Shown piece after piece: positions 53,801-62,673 of a stretch of DNA of 64,000 bases. The stretch is from Burkholderia sp. MS389 (GTDB lineage: Bacteria > Pseudomonadota > Gammaproteobacteria > Burkholderiales > Burkholderiaceae), in the NCBI RefSeq assembly GCF_016899425.1, contig NZ_CP045996.1, forward strand, positions 1,054,001-1,118,000. Direction: 5' to 3'. The notes under the pieces are model-generated. The model had not been told where the DNA came from and searched no databases. It saw only the letters and a list, made by a program, of their open reading frames with translations. Within the stretch, counting starts at the first letter, position 1. Every line of letters begins with the position of its first letter. Made by a program: the position numbers and the translations under genes.

Positions 53801-54052
53801 AAAATGAGCCCCGCGCACACCCCTATAATTTGAATTATCCCATCTAGCGCAATTTTCAAATAGCACACCGCTATTGATGCAGTTGCTGGCCACCGGGGTT
53901 TCATATCCAATGTATGGATTATGCGCATACGCAGCAGAAGAAAACAGGACGCCACACCCGCCGCCAGCGACCGTCGCGAGAACGACGGAAACCTTATACA
54001 GCTCGCGCGCCCCCACATGCAACACCGTGCCTGAAACAAATTTACGTCGCAT
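50834..54052 (-). CDS. YadA-type trimeric autotransporter adhesin
   Basis: A 1072-residue surface adhesin. N-terminal region with a long exported leader (cleavage near SSAAYA), then a non-repetitive head of about 150 residues, then many head repeats with the AIGxxAxAxGxxSxAIG pattern (for example ANSDNSVAIGN, ARANGESAIAVGN), neck motifs GTDAVNVxQL, a stalk, and a C-terminal 4-strand anchor ending GTVAGGVGAGFVW with the terminal Trp needed for outer-membrane insertion. It trimerises and self-exports. ATG-54052 is preferred over a TTG five codons earlier. Nearby regulators (56190-62229) probably control it; a comparable cluster of TAAs with hybrid kinase is known in B. cenocepacia. Confidence 0.93.
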   Translation of the reverse strand: MRRKFVSGTVLHVGARELYKVSVVLATVAGGGCGVLFSSAAYAHNPYIGYETPVASNCINSGVLFENCARWDNSNYRGVRGAHFSQMAGRYFSYLTSGNGADTYLWSGVWAGSRSAGLFYGDDPFKSNRIIVDAEGATIVGNRLVLSSRAGISVSGSRISNVKNGAHAGDAVNVNQLSRVANVLGVNIDTNGHVTTPTYRVGSKSFDNVADAIAAAADSGTDPNAVVYDDSAKRSVTLGAKGTTLKSVAAGTVSATSMEAINGSQLHRASQSVATALGGGSTVDAGGNVTAPKYRVGDKTYGNVGDAIAAAADSGGGIGRNAVAYDDAAGSTITLRGEHGTTLKNVAAGSADTDAVNVGQLTAATQPIRDELADVSLAMKAIQIKPQGVDAIATGTNAVAVGAGANAIANGSIALGAGSRVTGVNSVAIGINSVALEANQVSVGDVGRERRISNLAAGTRGTDAVNLNQLTDAIGKVSSRTDKLSSDLASRRNLLVADPSAIDEQRLSNFVLIDGQGADGSLPNAASIADGDPASMTSAAIGVGSVASGADTIAIGMRTIANSDNSVAIGNMAQTGAEQPYSVAIGSHVTTNGASALAIGSQARANGESAIAVGNNNVQAIGESSIAIGSGAEAVVGATNGIALGTGASVARNVTDAMALGAKAFVEKGANGAVALGAGSQASRANTVSVGNAGSERQIVNVAAGTQGTDAVNVAQLHGAAASLANAIGGDTTVDGSGHVAIHSIEVHGHQYGTVSEAVQAAAAYGATDSLALRYDLDSHGNPNYGSVTLGGPSAAPVMLTNVADGKRRYDAVNYGQLSSLQSDFENRMGAMDDRVSKIETDAGNPRGDGRVMTMANLRRDVNDVGAGSGSVIDSDAGDTTAIGANSAQQASGATAIGAGADARAINSTAIGQAASAHGENSTVVGQGATAWGNNSVAIGAGSVADADNAVSFGNSATGMTRTLTNVSAGVAPTDAVNVQQLNESVGGLRSQIEHDRADANGGTASAVAIASLPQAPAPGKSVVAVGGGTYAGQSALAVGLSTYAGRWIIKASGSTNTRGTVAGGVGAGFVW

Positions 54053-54593
54053 ACTAATCAATTCCAATAGTTACAACACAAACCGACAACCATCAAAACA
54101 ATTCGCCAGAATTTTAAAATCGGTTGCGTTGGCAGCAGAATACCGGCATCTGGAGAGCAGCCTCAATACATAGTCGGCGCGCTGTTGTAATTTCGGAAAT
54201 TTCTCCAGTTCCAGAATTATCTAGCAGCGTTTCGAAACGAACACGCTTATCGTCCCGGTCGTGCGGTTGCATATATCCAGTTGGCGTTGCCCCTCCGCGC
54301 CGCGTAACGACGGATTCGATGCATAGCATCCTTGGAGCACCGAATGTCGGTGTTTCGGCGGTTGGTAACCGAGGCATCGTGGAAGATCGATGCTCACGGG
54401 CATGCACGCCGATCTCTCTTTCCAAGCGTTGTGCAACGCGCGCCCCGTGGTTTGCCGTCAGCGCCGCAGGGCGAGAGTCGACACGACAACTCCTGAAACA
54501 CCCGAACGATACGGAGGATTTTATCGAACAGAAAAATGGCGATGAAAATCGCAACAAGGGTGCCGCCAGCCAATTTCCACCAACAGCATCACC
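54053..54593. other. divergent promoter region of adhesin and halovibrin-like copy 2
   Basis: 541 bp without a gene I can support. A 157-codon frame on + and a 162-codon frame on - overlap each other and match nothing I recognise. It should contain both promoters and binding sites for the nearby LuxR-type regulators. Confidence 0.45.
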
Positions 54594-55505
54594 ATGAATC
54601 ATTTATTCAAACTTTTCTTATCTTCAATAGCAATCATTTTTCTCAACCAAACCGTGGCTGCACAAAACATCGCCGCTCAGGCGGAAGCAAAAGTTATCGA
54701 CTACGTCGGACCTATTGCGATCAGCCAGCTATACGATTGGTATTACAAAACTCCCAAAAGCTGCGGCGGTCAGTCTCGGCCAGCTTTCCTGTGTAGCGGA
54801 GTGATGTTGCGCGCCACCGTGGAAAGTCCCGCTTTCCGGCCGTGGAACCCAAGCCCGGCCTCCGAAGCGAGTGGCGGCGTCTCTTTCTCCTGGATCAGAG
54901 CCGACAGTAATTTTTCAAAGCTTGTTTTCGGTTATAAAAATGGATTCATACTATACCCCGGATATAGCGCGCTTCAAGGCAAAGACAGCATCATGGTTCT
55001 CTGTGCTTATTCAATGGATGGCGGCACCGACCAGCGCCCTGGGAATGGTTGCGGCGCGTCCGCCAATTACCCTGCCGAGAGCCGCCCCTGCATCGAGCAG
55101 GGAATCACAGATGCTCAAAAGTGGATAGAACATTTTGATTCGCTAAAGATAAAATACATCGATCAATGCGGCTGGGATGTCACCAAAGGACACTCTGGCA
55201 CCGCAGATCATTTTTATCAAAGCATTCTGGCGAGGCAAAAGATGCTTTCGCCATGGTGGGACATCCAAAACGAGTTGCGCGTGGCTACATGGAAGCAAAA
55301 CAATGGTAAAAAACTTCCGATTCATTCGTTTTTCTACATAGCCGGCGACAACCAGGCCCTAACCAATGCAAAAATCGATCAAAAAACCTTCTATCAGGAA
55401 TATGGAATTGTAGTTCCGGTGATTGCGATAACTCTTCCAACATCGCAAGGCAAGGAAGCTTCTTTTTCCTATCAACGCAGCGATCAATCTCCGGAAGTTT
55501 TGTAA
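54594..55505 (+). CDS. secreted halovibrin-like protein, copy 2
   Basis: A 303-residue exported protein (signal peptide ending near QTVAAQ), paralogous to the product of 49431-50411: FLCSGVMLRATVESPAFRPWNPSPAS, SGGVSFSWIRADSNFSKLVFGYKNGF, QCGWDVTKGH, NELRVATWKQ and PVIAITLPTS correspond in order. The most strongly conserved block (CSGVMLR to GGVSFS) is probably the functional core. It is divergent from the adhesin. Low G+C. Confidence 0.72.
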   Translation: MNHLFKLFLSSIAIIFLNQTVAAQNIAAQAEAKVIDYVGPIAISQLYDWYYKTPKSCGGQSRPAFLCSGVMLRATVESPAFRPWNPSPASEASGGVSFSWIRADSNFSKLVFGYKNGFILYPGYSALQGKDSIMVLCAYSMDGGTDQRPGNGCGASANYPAESRPCIEQGITDAQKWIEHFDSLKIKYIDQCGWDVTKGHSGTADHFYQSILARQKMLSPWWDIQNELRVATWKQNNGKKLPIHSFFYIAGDNQALTNAKIDQKTFYQEYGIVVPVIAITLPTSQGKEASFSYQRSDQSPEVL

Positions 55506-55668
55506 CTGAATTGGGGGCTTTGACCCCCAAGCTCGGCATGATGTTCGCCCTGGTCGATACCGTCCGTAACGTGAAGACGTGCCATGTCATCCGATGCGGA
55601 ATCCATGCTCCGACGTCACTCCAGTGTGGTCCGCACGATACCGGACCCGCCGATTATGCCGGACCGCT

Positions 55669-55842
55669 TCAATCCTGAGCGGCGCCCTCTCCATGCACGA
55701 CGGCAGCAATCAGAGACGCACTCAGCAGCAGAAATTCCTGCACTGTATACCCGAGCTTCCGCGCCGCCGACTCGATATGTCGGTAATCACTGGAATCCAC
55801 CTCCACGATCACTGCCTTACCGTCCACCCAAGCGCTTCTCAT
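55669..55842 (-). CDS. small hypothetical protein
   Basis: A 57-residue protein with a very good ribosome-binding site (AAGGAGGAGG) before ATG-55842. It reads as a short strand followed by two helices (KAVIVEVDSSDYRHIESAARKLGYTVQEFLLLSASLI), the layout of ribbon-helix-helix or antitoxin-like small DNA-binding proteins, but no family is certain. It lies 29 bp downstream of the small membrane-protein gene at 55872. Confidence 0.5.
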   Translation of the reverse strand: MRSAWVDGKAVIVEVDSSDYRHIESAARKLGYTVQEFLLLSASLIAAVVHGEGAAQD

Positions 55843-55871
55843 TCCTCCTCCTTGCATCCGACTTCTCGTAT

Positions 55872-56111
55872 CTACTCGGCTTCATCCTCGATGCCATTTA
55901 CAACGTTGCCCGGTACCGAAACACCCCAAAAAAGAGCCGTGACGATCAGCATTCTAATTACCACTATACTCACCAAAAAACCGCCCAAAAAATTTACTAG
56001 TAGAAGACAAAGACAAATACAAACCTGAGAAATCCAGATAAGACTATAAGGCAAAGCGTCCATTTTACACATCAGCCAATGCTTATTTTCAATCCAGGCA
56101 CGTAGGCGCAT
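55872..56111 (-). CDS. small hypothetical membrane protein
   Basis: About 79 residues with two hydrophobic segments (YSLIWISQVCICLCLLLVNFLGGFLVSIVVIRMLIVTALF region, given here only in part as SLIWISQVCICLCLLLVNFL). The start is uncertain: ATG-56111 or a GTG at 56150. It precedes the ribbon-helix-helix-like gene in the same direction and is divergent from the response regulator at 56190. A toxin-like or accessory membrane role is conceivable only. Confidence 0.4.
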   Translation of the reverse strand: MRLRAWIENKHWLMCKMDALPYSLIWISQVCICLCLLLVNFLGGFLVSIVVIRMLIVTALFWGVSVPGNVVNGIEDEAE

Positions 56112-56189
56112 TCTGGTTTTATTCTTTGATGAGCATAAGCGGTCTATCACTTGCTAAACTTTGCCGAAATTAATTTTGGGGATTCTGAA

Positions 56190-56831
56190 ATGGCTTGGCG
56201 CGTTGTGCTCGCAGACGACCATCCCATCATGTTGCTCGGTTGCCGTCTTCTGATTGAGCAGAATGGCATGGAGGTCGTGGGGGAGGCGCGCGACTCGAGC
56301 GAGTTGATGTCCATCCTGGCTCACGTCGCCTGCGATATCGTCATCACGGATTTCTCGATGCCCAACACCGGACGCGCCGATGGACTTGCAATGCTGTCGA
56401 CCCTTCGACGGGATCACGGCGCCTTACCCGTCATCGTGCTCACGAATATGGCGAATGCCGGTTTGTTGCGTGCAATGTTGAACGAAGGCGTACTGGGCAT
56501 CGTGGAAAAGGGCGCGGAAAAAAGCGAACTGTTCGCTGCCGTTCGCACTGCGCTGCGAGGTGCGATCTACATCAGTGCCAGACTGCAGCGCGAATTGACG
56601 AAACTCGGACTGACCGAGATGGAAAGCCAGCGGGCCGCGAATTTGACGCCCCGCGAGTTGGAGGTGCTGCGCCTTCTTGCCAGCGGCAAATCGCCGACGG
56701 AAGTCGGCCAGATACTGCATCGGACCATCAAGACCGTCAGCTGGGCGAAGACATCGGCAAAGCGCAAGCTCGGCCTCAAAAGCGATGCCGAACTGTACGA
56801 GTATGTCGTCAATCTCGGACTCATTGGCTGA
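56190..56831 (+). CDS. LuxR/NarL-type response regulator 1
   Basis: A 213-residue regulator: receiver domain with LADDHPIM, phospho-Asp in DIVITDFSMPNTGRADG, then a LuxR-type helix-turn-helix (LTPRELEVLRLLASGKSPTEVGQIL, RTIKTVSWAKTSAKRKLG). The spacing resembles EvgA/BvgA/RcsB partners of hybrid kinases. ATG-56190 with GGGGA upstream is preferred over an upstream alternative at 56151. The hybrid kinase starts 156 bp downstream on the same strand and is the likely phosphodonor. Confidence 0.9.
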   Translation: MAWRVVLADDHPIMLLGCRLLIEQNGMEVVGEARDSSELMSILAHVACDIVITDFSMPNTGRADGLAMLSTLRRDHGALPVIVLTNMANAGLLRAMLNEGVLGIVEKGAEKSELFAAVRTALRGAIYISARLQRELTKLGLTEMESQRAANLTPRELEVLRLLASGKSPTEVGQILHRTIKTVSWAKTSAKRKLGLKSDAELYEYVVNLGLIG

Positions 56832-56987
56832 TGCCGCTTGCCCGGCCGCGATGGCGGTTGGACGTGGCAGACGGCCCCGGTTCAAGCGTCATGCCCGCCG
56901 GAACGATTCGGTTCACGCCCCCATCAACTGAAATGTGCGCGCCGCATCGGCGGCAGCATCGCCATCCCATCGCACGGTAAGTCAATT

Positions 56988-59900
56988 TTGAAGAACAGCT
57001 TGTGGGTCAGCTCGCGGTTGAGCGTGGCCGTCGTCGTCGCGGTCCTGAGCACGTGCCCGATCGAGCCCGTAACGGTTGCAAATGTCGGAGAATCGACGCT
57101 TCGGTCGGCGGTGCCCTGGCCGAAGGAACCGACGGTGCCGATACAAACCCATCGCAGGGTCGAGCACTTGACGCTTACGCCGGAAGACCGTAGCTGGCTG
57201 GCCTCGCTTCCCCCGATCAAACTGGGCGTGGACCCGGAATGGGCGCCCATTGCCTACCTTGACGCGAACGATCGCCCGAGCGGCATTGCTGCGGACTATC
57301 TGGAACATATCTCGGCATCGCTCGGCATTCGCTTTGCTGTCGTGAAAACGAATTCGTGGGCGGAAACCTTGTCTCGCGCGCAGTCGGGTGAACTGGATGC
57401 TGCCGTACCGGTCAATACGCCGGTCGCCCGTGACGGGGTCTTGCTCTATAGCGTCCCGTTCATCACGCTCCCGGACGTGGTCGTGACTCGACCTCACGTG
57501 TCGCCGCAAGGCATCGTCGATCTAGCCGGCCGCCGGATAGCGGTCTCGGATCCCAGCGAGCTTCCCGCCACGGTACGGCAACAGATGCGCGACGCGGAAA
57601 TCGTCATGGCCGCGAGCGCTCATCAAGCGATGAGCGCGGTGGCAGAAGGACGTGCCGATGCCTATGTCGGAAACGCGGCGATCGTCGATTTCAACATCCG
57701 GAACTATTTCCCCGGCATTCTCAAGATCGCGTCGCCGGCCGATCTCGACAGCCGGCTGAGTATTGCAGTCAACCGCCGCTACGAACGACTGATTCCCCTG
57801 ATCAACCGCGCGATTGCAGCTATCCCCAAGAGGGAACAACAACGCATTCGAAGCCGATGGCTGTGGCCTCGATATTTGGCGGGCCTGCCATGGAAAACGT
57901 TCGAGCTTGTGTTGCTCGGCACCGCGATCGTATTGGCAACCATTACCACTGCATACGTCCGGCTGCGCCGCGAGGTTCGCCGGCGATTGGCAGTTGAGCG
58001 CGAACTGGCCGATCAGCTCAGCTTCCGCGAAGCGCTGATGGAATCCCTTCCATACCCATTGGTCGCGAAAGATAGCGCGAACCGATATATCGCACTCAAT
58101 CACGCTTATGAAACTGCATTCTCGGTGAAGCGCGACGAGCTGATCGGTAAAACGACGCTCGACGCGTCGCCGCTGGATCCCCAATGGAATCGGAGCATCC
58201 ACGCGATGAGCGAGCGAGTTCAGGATCAGCAACAACCTCATCACGCCGAGGTCAACCTGATGGATCGCGACCAGAAGCAGCGGTCCTGGCTGTACTGGAT
58301 GCATCCCTTTCAATTGCCGAGCGGGAAGCCGGGCGGGCTGCTGGTCACGTTGGCGGATGTCACCACGATTCGTGATGCAGAACAGCGTGCACGCGCGCTG
58401 GATCAACGATTGAGGCGCGTGACCGCCCATCTTCCGGCGGTCGTCTTCGAATTGCGTCGCACTCCGGATGGCGTGCTCCGTTTTCCTTATGTCGGAGGCA
58501 ATACCCGCGCCATGTGGGATCTGGATGCGCAAACGATGGAAGACGATGCGCTGGCGGCGCTTTCACGGGTGCATCCCGATGACCGACCTCTCATCAAATC
58601 GGCTGTCAGGCATTCCGCACGGACCATGCAGCGGGTTTCCATCGATTTTCGCTGCCGTTCCCAGGGATGCGAGCGCTGGATTCACACGGAAGCGACGCCC
58701 CAAACCGAGCATGACGGGACGATATTCTGGAGTGGCGTCTGGTCGGATGTCACTCACATCAAGGCGCAAGCCAGGGAACTGGCCCGTGCGAAAGAAGCGG
58801 CCGAATTGGCCGCGGCATCGAAAGCGAGATTTCTCGCCACCATGAGCCACGAGATACGCACACCGATGAACGGGATCATAGGGATGCTCGAGCTGTTGCG
58901 ACACGAGTCGTTGAGCATCAGGCAGCAGCGCATGCTTCACATGATCGGGGAATCCGCGATGACGTTGATGCAGATTCTCGACGACGTCTTGGACTTCTCG
59001 AAGATCGATGCAGGACAGTTGGAAATCGTGACCGAACCGACCGACCTGCGCGCGCTCCTGGACGGCGTCAGTGGGGTAGCCGCCACACTCGCCCACGACA
59101 AGGGCCTCGTCGTGCGCAATTTCGTCAGCCACCGACTCGCCGCCGAACTCGAGATAGACGGCCTGCGTCTTCGCCAGATTCTATTCAACCTGATGAGCAA
59201 CGCAATCAAGTTCACGGAAAGCGGCGAGGTCGGCGTACGCGTCGAGATTATCGACTACCGCAATGCGTGCCAGCGCGTTCGCTTCACGGTACACGACACG
59301 GGCATCGGCATCACCCCGGCGCAACTGCAATGTCTGTTCGCGCCTTTCACCCAGGCCGACACGTCGATCTCGCGCCGCTTCGGCGGCACCGGTCTGGGGC
59401 TGGCCATCTGCAAGCGACTGGTCGAACTGATGCAGGGCTCCATTCGCATCGAAAGCACGCCGCGTGTCGGTACGCACGTGATCGTCGAATTCGACCTGAA
59501 CGTCCATCTTGTGGCTCGGTCTACGCCGGTCGCAGGCAAGCAGGCCAGTATCGACTTATCCGACATAGCGCTCGCGGCCGCGCTGCGCGAAGTTCTGATG
59601 CCGCTCGGCGTCGTCGTGACCGGCGATACGTCGCGAGCAGACATACGCTTTGTGGACGAATGCCGGCTCTTCGAAATCCGCGACGACGGGCTCGTTATCG
59701 GCCTGACCGACGAACCCATCCCGACGGGCTACGAGATCTCGCCCGACGGCACGTGTCGGCTCAGCCACAATCCGTTGACATGCGCCGCGGTCGAGGCATT
59801 GTGCCTTCATGCCACTGCCGCACCTCGCTTCGCAGGGACCGATACCCGTCCTCCATCCGTTGAATATCCGTCGTCGGGTATTCGAATCCTCGTCGTGGAC

Positions 59901-60605
59901 GACCATCCGATCAATCGGCTCGTCATCGAGGCGCAACTCGCCCGACTCGGCTATACCGCCATTGCGGTCTCCAACGGCACGGACGCACTGCACGCGCTGG
60001 ACGATTCCGGTATCGCGCTGGTGCTCAGCGATTGCGCGATGCCGGACATGGATGGTTACGACCTGGCGAGACGCATCCGCTCCCGCGAGCCCCGATCGCG
60101 GCGCATCCCCATTCTTGCGTTGACGGCCAATGCATTGCCCGACGAAGCGATTCGGTGCGCCGAAGCCGGCATGGACGGCCTGCTCGTCAAACCCACCACG
60201 CTGGCGGCACTGCGCGAGCAGCTCGCGCGTTGGGTGCCGGCGTCGCCTTGCCAGATACAGACGGACGCCATGCGCTGGCTTTCCCCGCCCGTCTCGCCTG
60301 AAGAACGCACGCACTTGCCCAAGCTGATCCGGGGATTTCTGGTCGAGACCGCGAAGGATATGGCCTTCCTTCAGGCCGCAATACAAAGCGGCAACGCAGT
60401 GGCGGCGGCCGAGCATATCCACCGCATCGCCGGCGCCAGCAAATTGTTCGGCTCGGACGTCCTGGCTGATGCCGGCGAGCGATTATCCGAGCGACTTCGA
60501 GAGGATGGCGTGACGGGCCAGGAGGCAGCACTGGCGGCGTTTTTCGCACAAGTCGAGCAGTTGACCACCAGACTCAGCACGTTGATGGCCGCACAGCGTG
60601 AATAG
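56988..60605 (+). CDS. EvgS/BvgS-like hybrid histidine kinase (phosphorelay)
   Basis: About 1205 residues from TTG-56988, chosen because it gives a signal peptide (SSRLSVAVVVAVLSTC); the frame is open 50 codons further upstream. Domains: periplasmic family-3 binding domain (about 65-300), one helix (305-325), two PAS domains (345-600), HisKA with His621 (MSHEIRTPMNG), ATPase (NAIKF, GIGI, GGTGLGL), receiver with Asp1015 (VLSDCAMPDMDG) and a C-terminal HPt domain with His1145 (HRIAGAS). A four-step His-Asp-His-Asp relay is therefore intact, ending on a separate regulator such as the product of 56190 or 61504. Only one periplasmic binding domain is present, where BvgS/EvgS have two. Confidence 0.92.
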   Translation: MKNSLWVSSRLSVAVVVAVLSTCPIEPVTVANVGESTLRSAVPWPKEPTVPIQTHRRVEHLTLTPEDRSWLASLPPIKLGVDPEWAPIAYLDANDRPSGIAADYLEHISASLGIRFAVVKTNSWAETLSRAQSGELDAAVPVNTPVARDGVLLYSVPFITLPDVVVTRPHVSPQGIVDLAGRRIAVSDPSELPATVRQQMRDAEIVMAASAHQAMSAVAEGRADAYVGNAAIVDFNIRNYFPGILKIASPADLDSRLSIAVNRRYERLIPLINRAIAAIPKREQQRIRSRWLWPRYLAGLPWKTFELVLLGTAIVLATITTAYVRLRREVRRRLAVERELADQLSFREALMESLPYPLVAKDSANRYIALNHAYETAFSVKRDELIGKTTLDASPLDPQWNRSIHAMSERVQDQQQPHHAEVNLMDRDQKQRSWLYWMHPFQLPSGKPGGLLVTLADVTTIRDAEQRARALDQRLRRVTAHLPAVVFELRRTPDGVLRFPYVGGNTRAMWDLDAQTMEDDALAALSRVHPDDRPLIKSAVRHSARTMQRVSIDFRCRSQGCERWIHTEATPQTEHDGTIFWSGVWSDVTHIKAQARELARAKEAAELAAASKARFLATMSHEIRTPMNGIIGMLELLRHESLSIRQQRMLHMIGESAMTLMQILDDVLDFSKIDAGQLEIVTEPTDLRALLDGVSGVAATLAHDKGLVVRNFVSHRLAAELEIDGLRLRQILFNLMSNAIKFTESGEVGVRVEIIDYRNACQRVRFTVHDTGIGITPAQLQCLFAPFTQADTSISRRFGGTGLGLAICKRLVELMQGSIRIESTPRVGTHVIVEFDLNVHLVARSTPVAGKQASIDLSDIALAAALREVLMPLGVVVTGDTSRADIRFVDECRLFEIRDDGLVIGLTDEPIPTGYEISPDGTCRLSHNPLTCAAVEALCLHATAAPRFAGTDTRPPSVEYPSSGIRILVVDDHPINRLVIEAQLARLGYTAIAVSNGTDALHALDDSGIALVLSDCAMPDMDGYDLARRIRSREPRSRRIPILALTANALPDEAIRCAEAGMDGLLVKPTTLAALREQLARWVPASPCQIQTDAMRWLSPPVSPEERTHLPKLIRGFLVETAKDMAFLQAAIQSGNAVAAAEHIHRIAGASKLFGSDVLADAGERLSERLREDGVTGQEAALAAFFAQVEQLTTRLSTLMAAQRE

Positions 60606-60687
60606 TGTGGCCACCCGGCGCGAAAAATCGGATTGTGGCGAGCGCCACCTCTAAAATGAAAGTCAGCCCTTTCATTAGCGGGTCGGG

Positions 60688-61455
60688 CTATTCCGCTCGG
60701 CGGCAGCAGTCGATACAGCAGCCTGCTGCATCGTGTATGCCACCTCTCGGCGAAATCACCCTGCGCGATCGTGTCTCCGGCGCAATTGACGCAAAACGTG
60801 CCGTGCGCTTCAAAATGCTCGCGACCTCAGCGGGGGCCAACCAAGGGTTGGTCGTCAACATCAGCGATACCACGCCCGACACCTGGGGTGCCGCGAGACT
60901 AGTGCCATGCATATCGCCGTGGGACGCATCGGCCGGTGCTCGCGTACCGGTATGGGAGAGAGTCCCGATGTTCGTCCCCGGTGAGCTCAGCGTCACACGT
61001 GAATGCGTATTGCCGCCGAGCACGCGACGACCGGCCTGGTTGCTTTTCGTCACTGAAATCATATCCCGACAACCCGGCGATGCATCGATCTCGCTAACGA
61101 CATCATTGCTGGCGGCAGCGACAACCGTCACGCCTTGCCCCATGAGATCGTCGATAGCGTCCTGAAATGTCCAACTGCAGGCGTCGACCGATGCGACGCT
61201 CAGGTTGACTGCCTTTTCAGGACGTCGATTTTCCAGCGCGCGAGTAACCGGCACCGCCGCCCATCGCGTTCCGTCAACTACATCGTTGTACATGCCCCGT
61301 GCCATCACGGTGCCGTAGCGTTGCGTCCCGCCTGACGAGGAAAGTAATACGGCTATCATTACAAAAGCGGGGCATAAGAGCGGGAATTTCCTACGATCTT
61401 CAATCACGTCGAGCTCGAAAACGTAATTTAACGGTGGCGCGGGCGGCCCTTTCAT
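60688..61455 (-). pseudogene. N-terminally truncated subtilisin-like (S8) serine protease
   Basis: The frame contains the C-terminal half of an S8 domain: DVVDGTRWAAVPV, NLSVASVDACSWTFQDAID, VTVVAAASND and the catalytic Ser in GTSLAAPQVSGVVSLML, with ALA-type helix after it. The catalytic Asp (DTG) and His (HGTHVAG) motifs that should precede are missing; the first 40 residues of the frame are unrelated, and only 48 bp separate it from the next gene, so the upstream half is lost. Not expected to be an active enzyme. Confidence 0.75.
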
Positions 61456-61503
61456 TGAAAAGAATTATCTTCATAAAATGACCAAACCGCATCAAAAAAT
61501 CAG

Positions 61504-62229
61504 CTAGCCTCGCCAAAGCATATCCCGCACGGCGTCTACCAGATCGACATTGGTCTTCACGCCGAACTTCTTCATTGCGTTTGCTTTTTGCGTACTGATC
61601 GTTTTCCGACTTCGACTGAGCTTTTCCGCGATTTCCCCGACTGCCATTCCGCGCGACAGAAGCCGTACCACATCAAGCTCGCGCGGTGACAATAAATTGG
61701 TTCGCGCCTGCCTGTCACCACCTCGACCCGAATCGCACAGCATATCTCCCGCAATGTCCGGATCCACATACCTTTTCCCGCGCATGACTTTATCGACGAT
61801 TTTCGGCAAGGAAAGTGAATCGTCACTCGATTTCACAACGAATGCCGATACGCCCTTTTTCATCACGCGCTGGACGGACAGTCCATCCCTCAACTCGGCC
61901 AACAGGATAATCTTCACGTTCGGATGGTTTCTGCGGATGGTTTCAAGCATTCGCATCCCGTCCGGCTCCGGATCGTCGCCAAATGCATAATCGCAAATCA
62001 ACACATCACATTCGCAAGTGCTCAACATCGAGGCCATGCCGGACAACGTATGCGCCTCGGCGACGATTTGCATACTTTCCACACTCGAGAAAATGTGACG
62101 CAGGCCCTGCACTATCATCGGATAGGAGTCTGCGACGACAATATTTATCTTCCGTGTCGAAATAAAATCATCTGCATTCATGCCGGACGAAAACGAACTC
62201 GAATAGCTCTCTCGATCAATAAAACTCAT
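61504..62229 (-). CDS. LuxR/NarL-type response regulator 2
   Basis: A 241-residue regulator: about 30 extra N-terminal residues, a receiver domain with VVADSYPMI, phospho-Asp in DVLICDYAFGDDPEPDGM, and a LuxR-type helix-turn-helix (LSPRELDVVRLLSRGMAVGEIAEKL, SRKTISTQKANAMKKFGV). Like RcsB in layout. ATG-62229 (GGAA 9 nt upstream) is preferred to a TTG at 62244. It is convergent toward the protease remnant and is the second possible acceptor for the hybrid kinase. No obvious cognate of its own is present. Confidence 0.9.
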   Translation of the reverse strand: MSFIDRESYSSSFSSGMNADDFISTRKINIVVADSYPMIVQGLRHIFSSVESMQIVAEAHTLSGMASMLSTCECDVLICDYAFGDDPEPDGMRMLETIRRNHPNVKIILLAELRDGLSVQRVMKKGVSAFVVKSSDDSLSLPKIVDKVMRGKRYVDPDIAGDMLCDSGRGGDRQARTNLLSPRELDVVRLLSRGMAVGEIAEKLSRSRKTISTQKANAMKKFGVKTNVDLVDAVRDMLWRG

Positions 62230-62673
62230 CGATGGAAATTCCAAACATGACTATCAAAAAACTGTCGTGGCGACACCTCCGACACGACAGAAGGTATCAA
62301 GTCACTGCGACAGTACGCTATCCCAAGCTGGAGATCGTGACACCGACGGTCGCGCGAAATCCAATGCCTGAACAATAGCGCTCGACATCGCCGCAAGGGA
62401 CTAGAAAATTCTCATCGTCGGCGCGAAAAAAGCATATTCGTCGTGCATCATTGCGAAGACCATGGCGCGCGAAAGGCGCTTAGATGCGTTGGTAACCTAC
62501 ATGCGCAGCCCGTCCGGTATGTGCACGTGGCTCATGCCTGCCGTTCTCAGCGCAGATGGCATGTCGCGCCCGATCGAATGGCATTGTTCGATCACGCGTC
62601 ATGGGGTGCCCACTGGCGGAACGGCTTCCGGATCGCGAGGATTTCGGCTGGGTCGTGAACGCGTCGCCCACTG
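62230..62673. other. region without a credible gene
   Basis: 444 bp. Overlapping frames occur on both strands but none has a ribosome-binding site, a recognisable motif or consistent codon use. It includes the promoter of the gene at 61504-62229. Confidence 0.4.

Noticed and set aside
54114..54602. Overlapping 157- and 162-codon frames between adhesin and halovibrin-like copy 2
   Set aside because: They lie on opposite strands over the same bases, neither has a start signal, and neither matches anything recognised.
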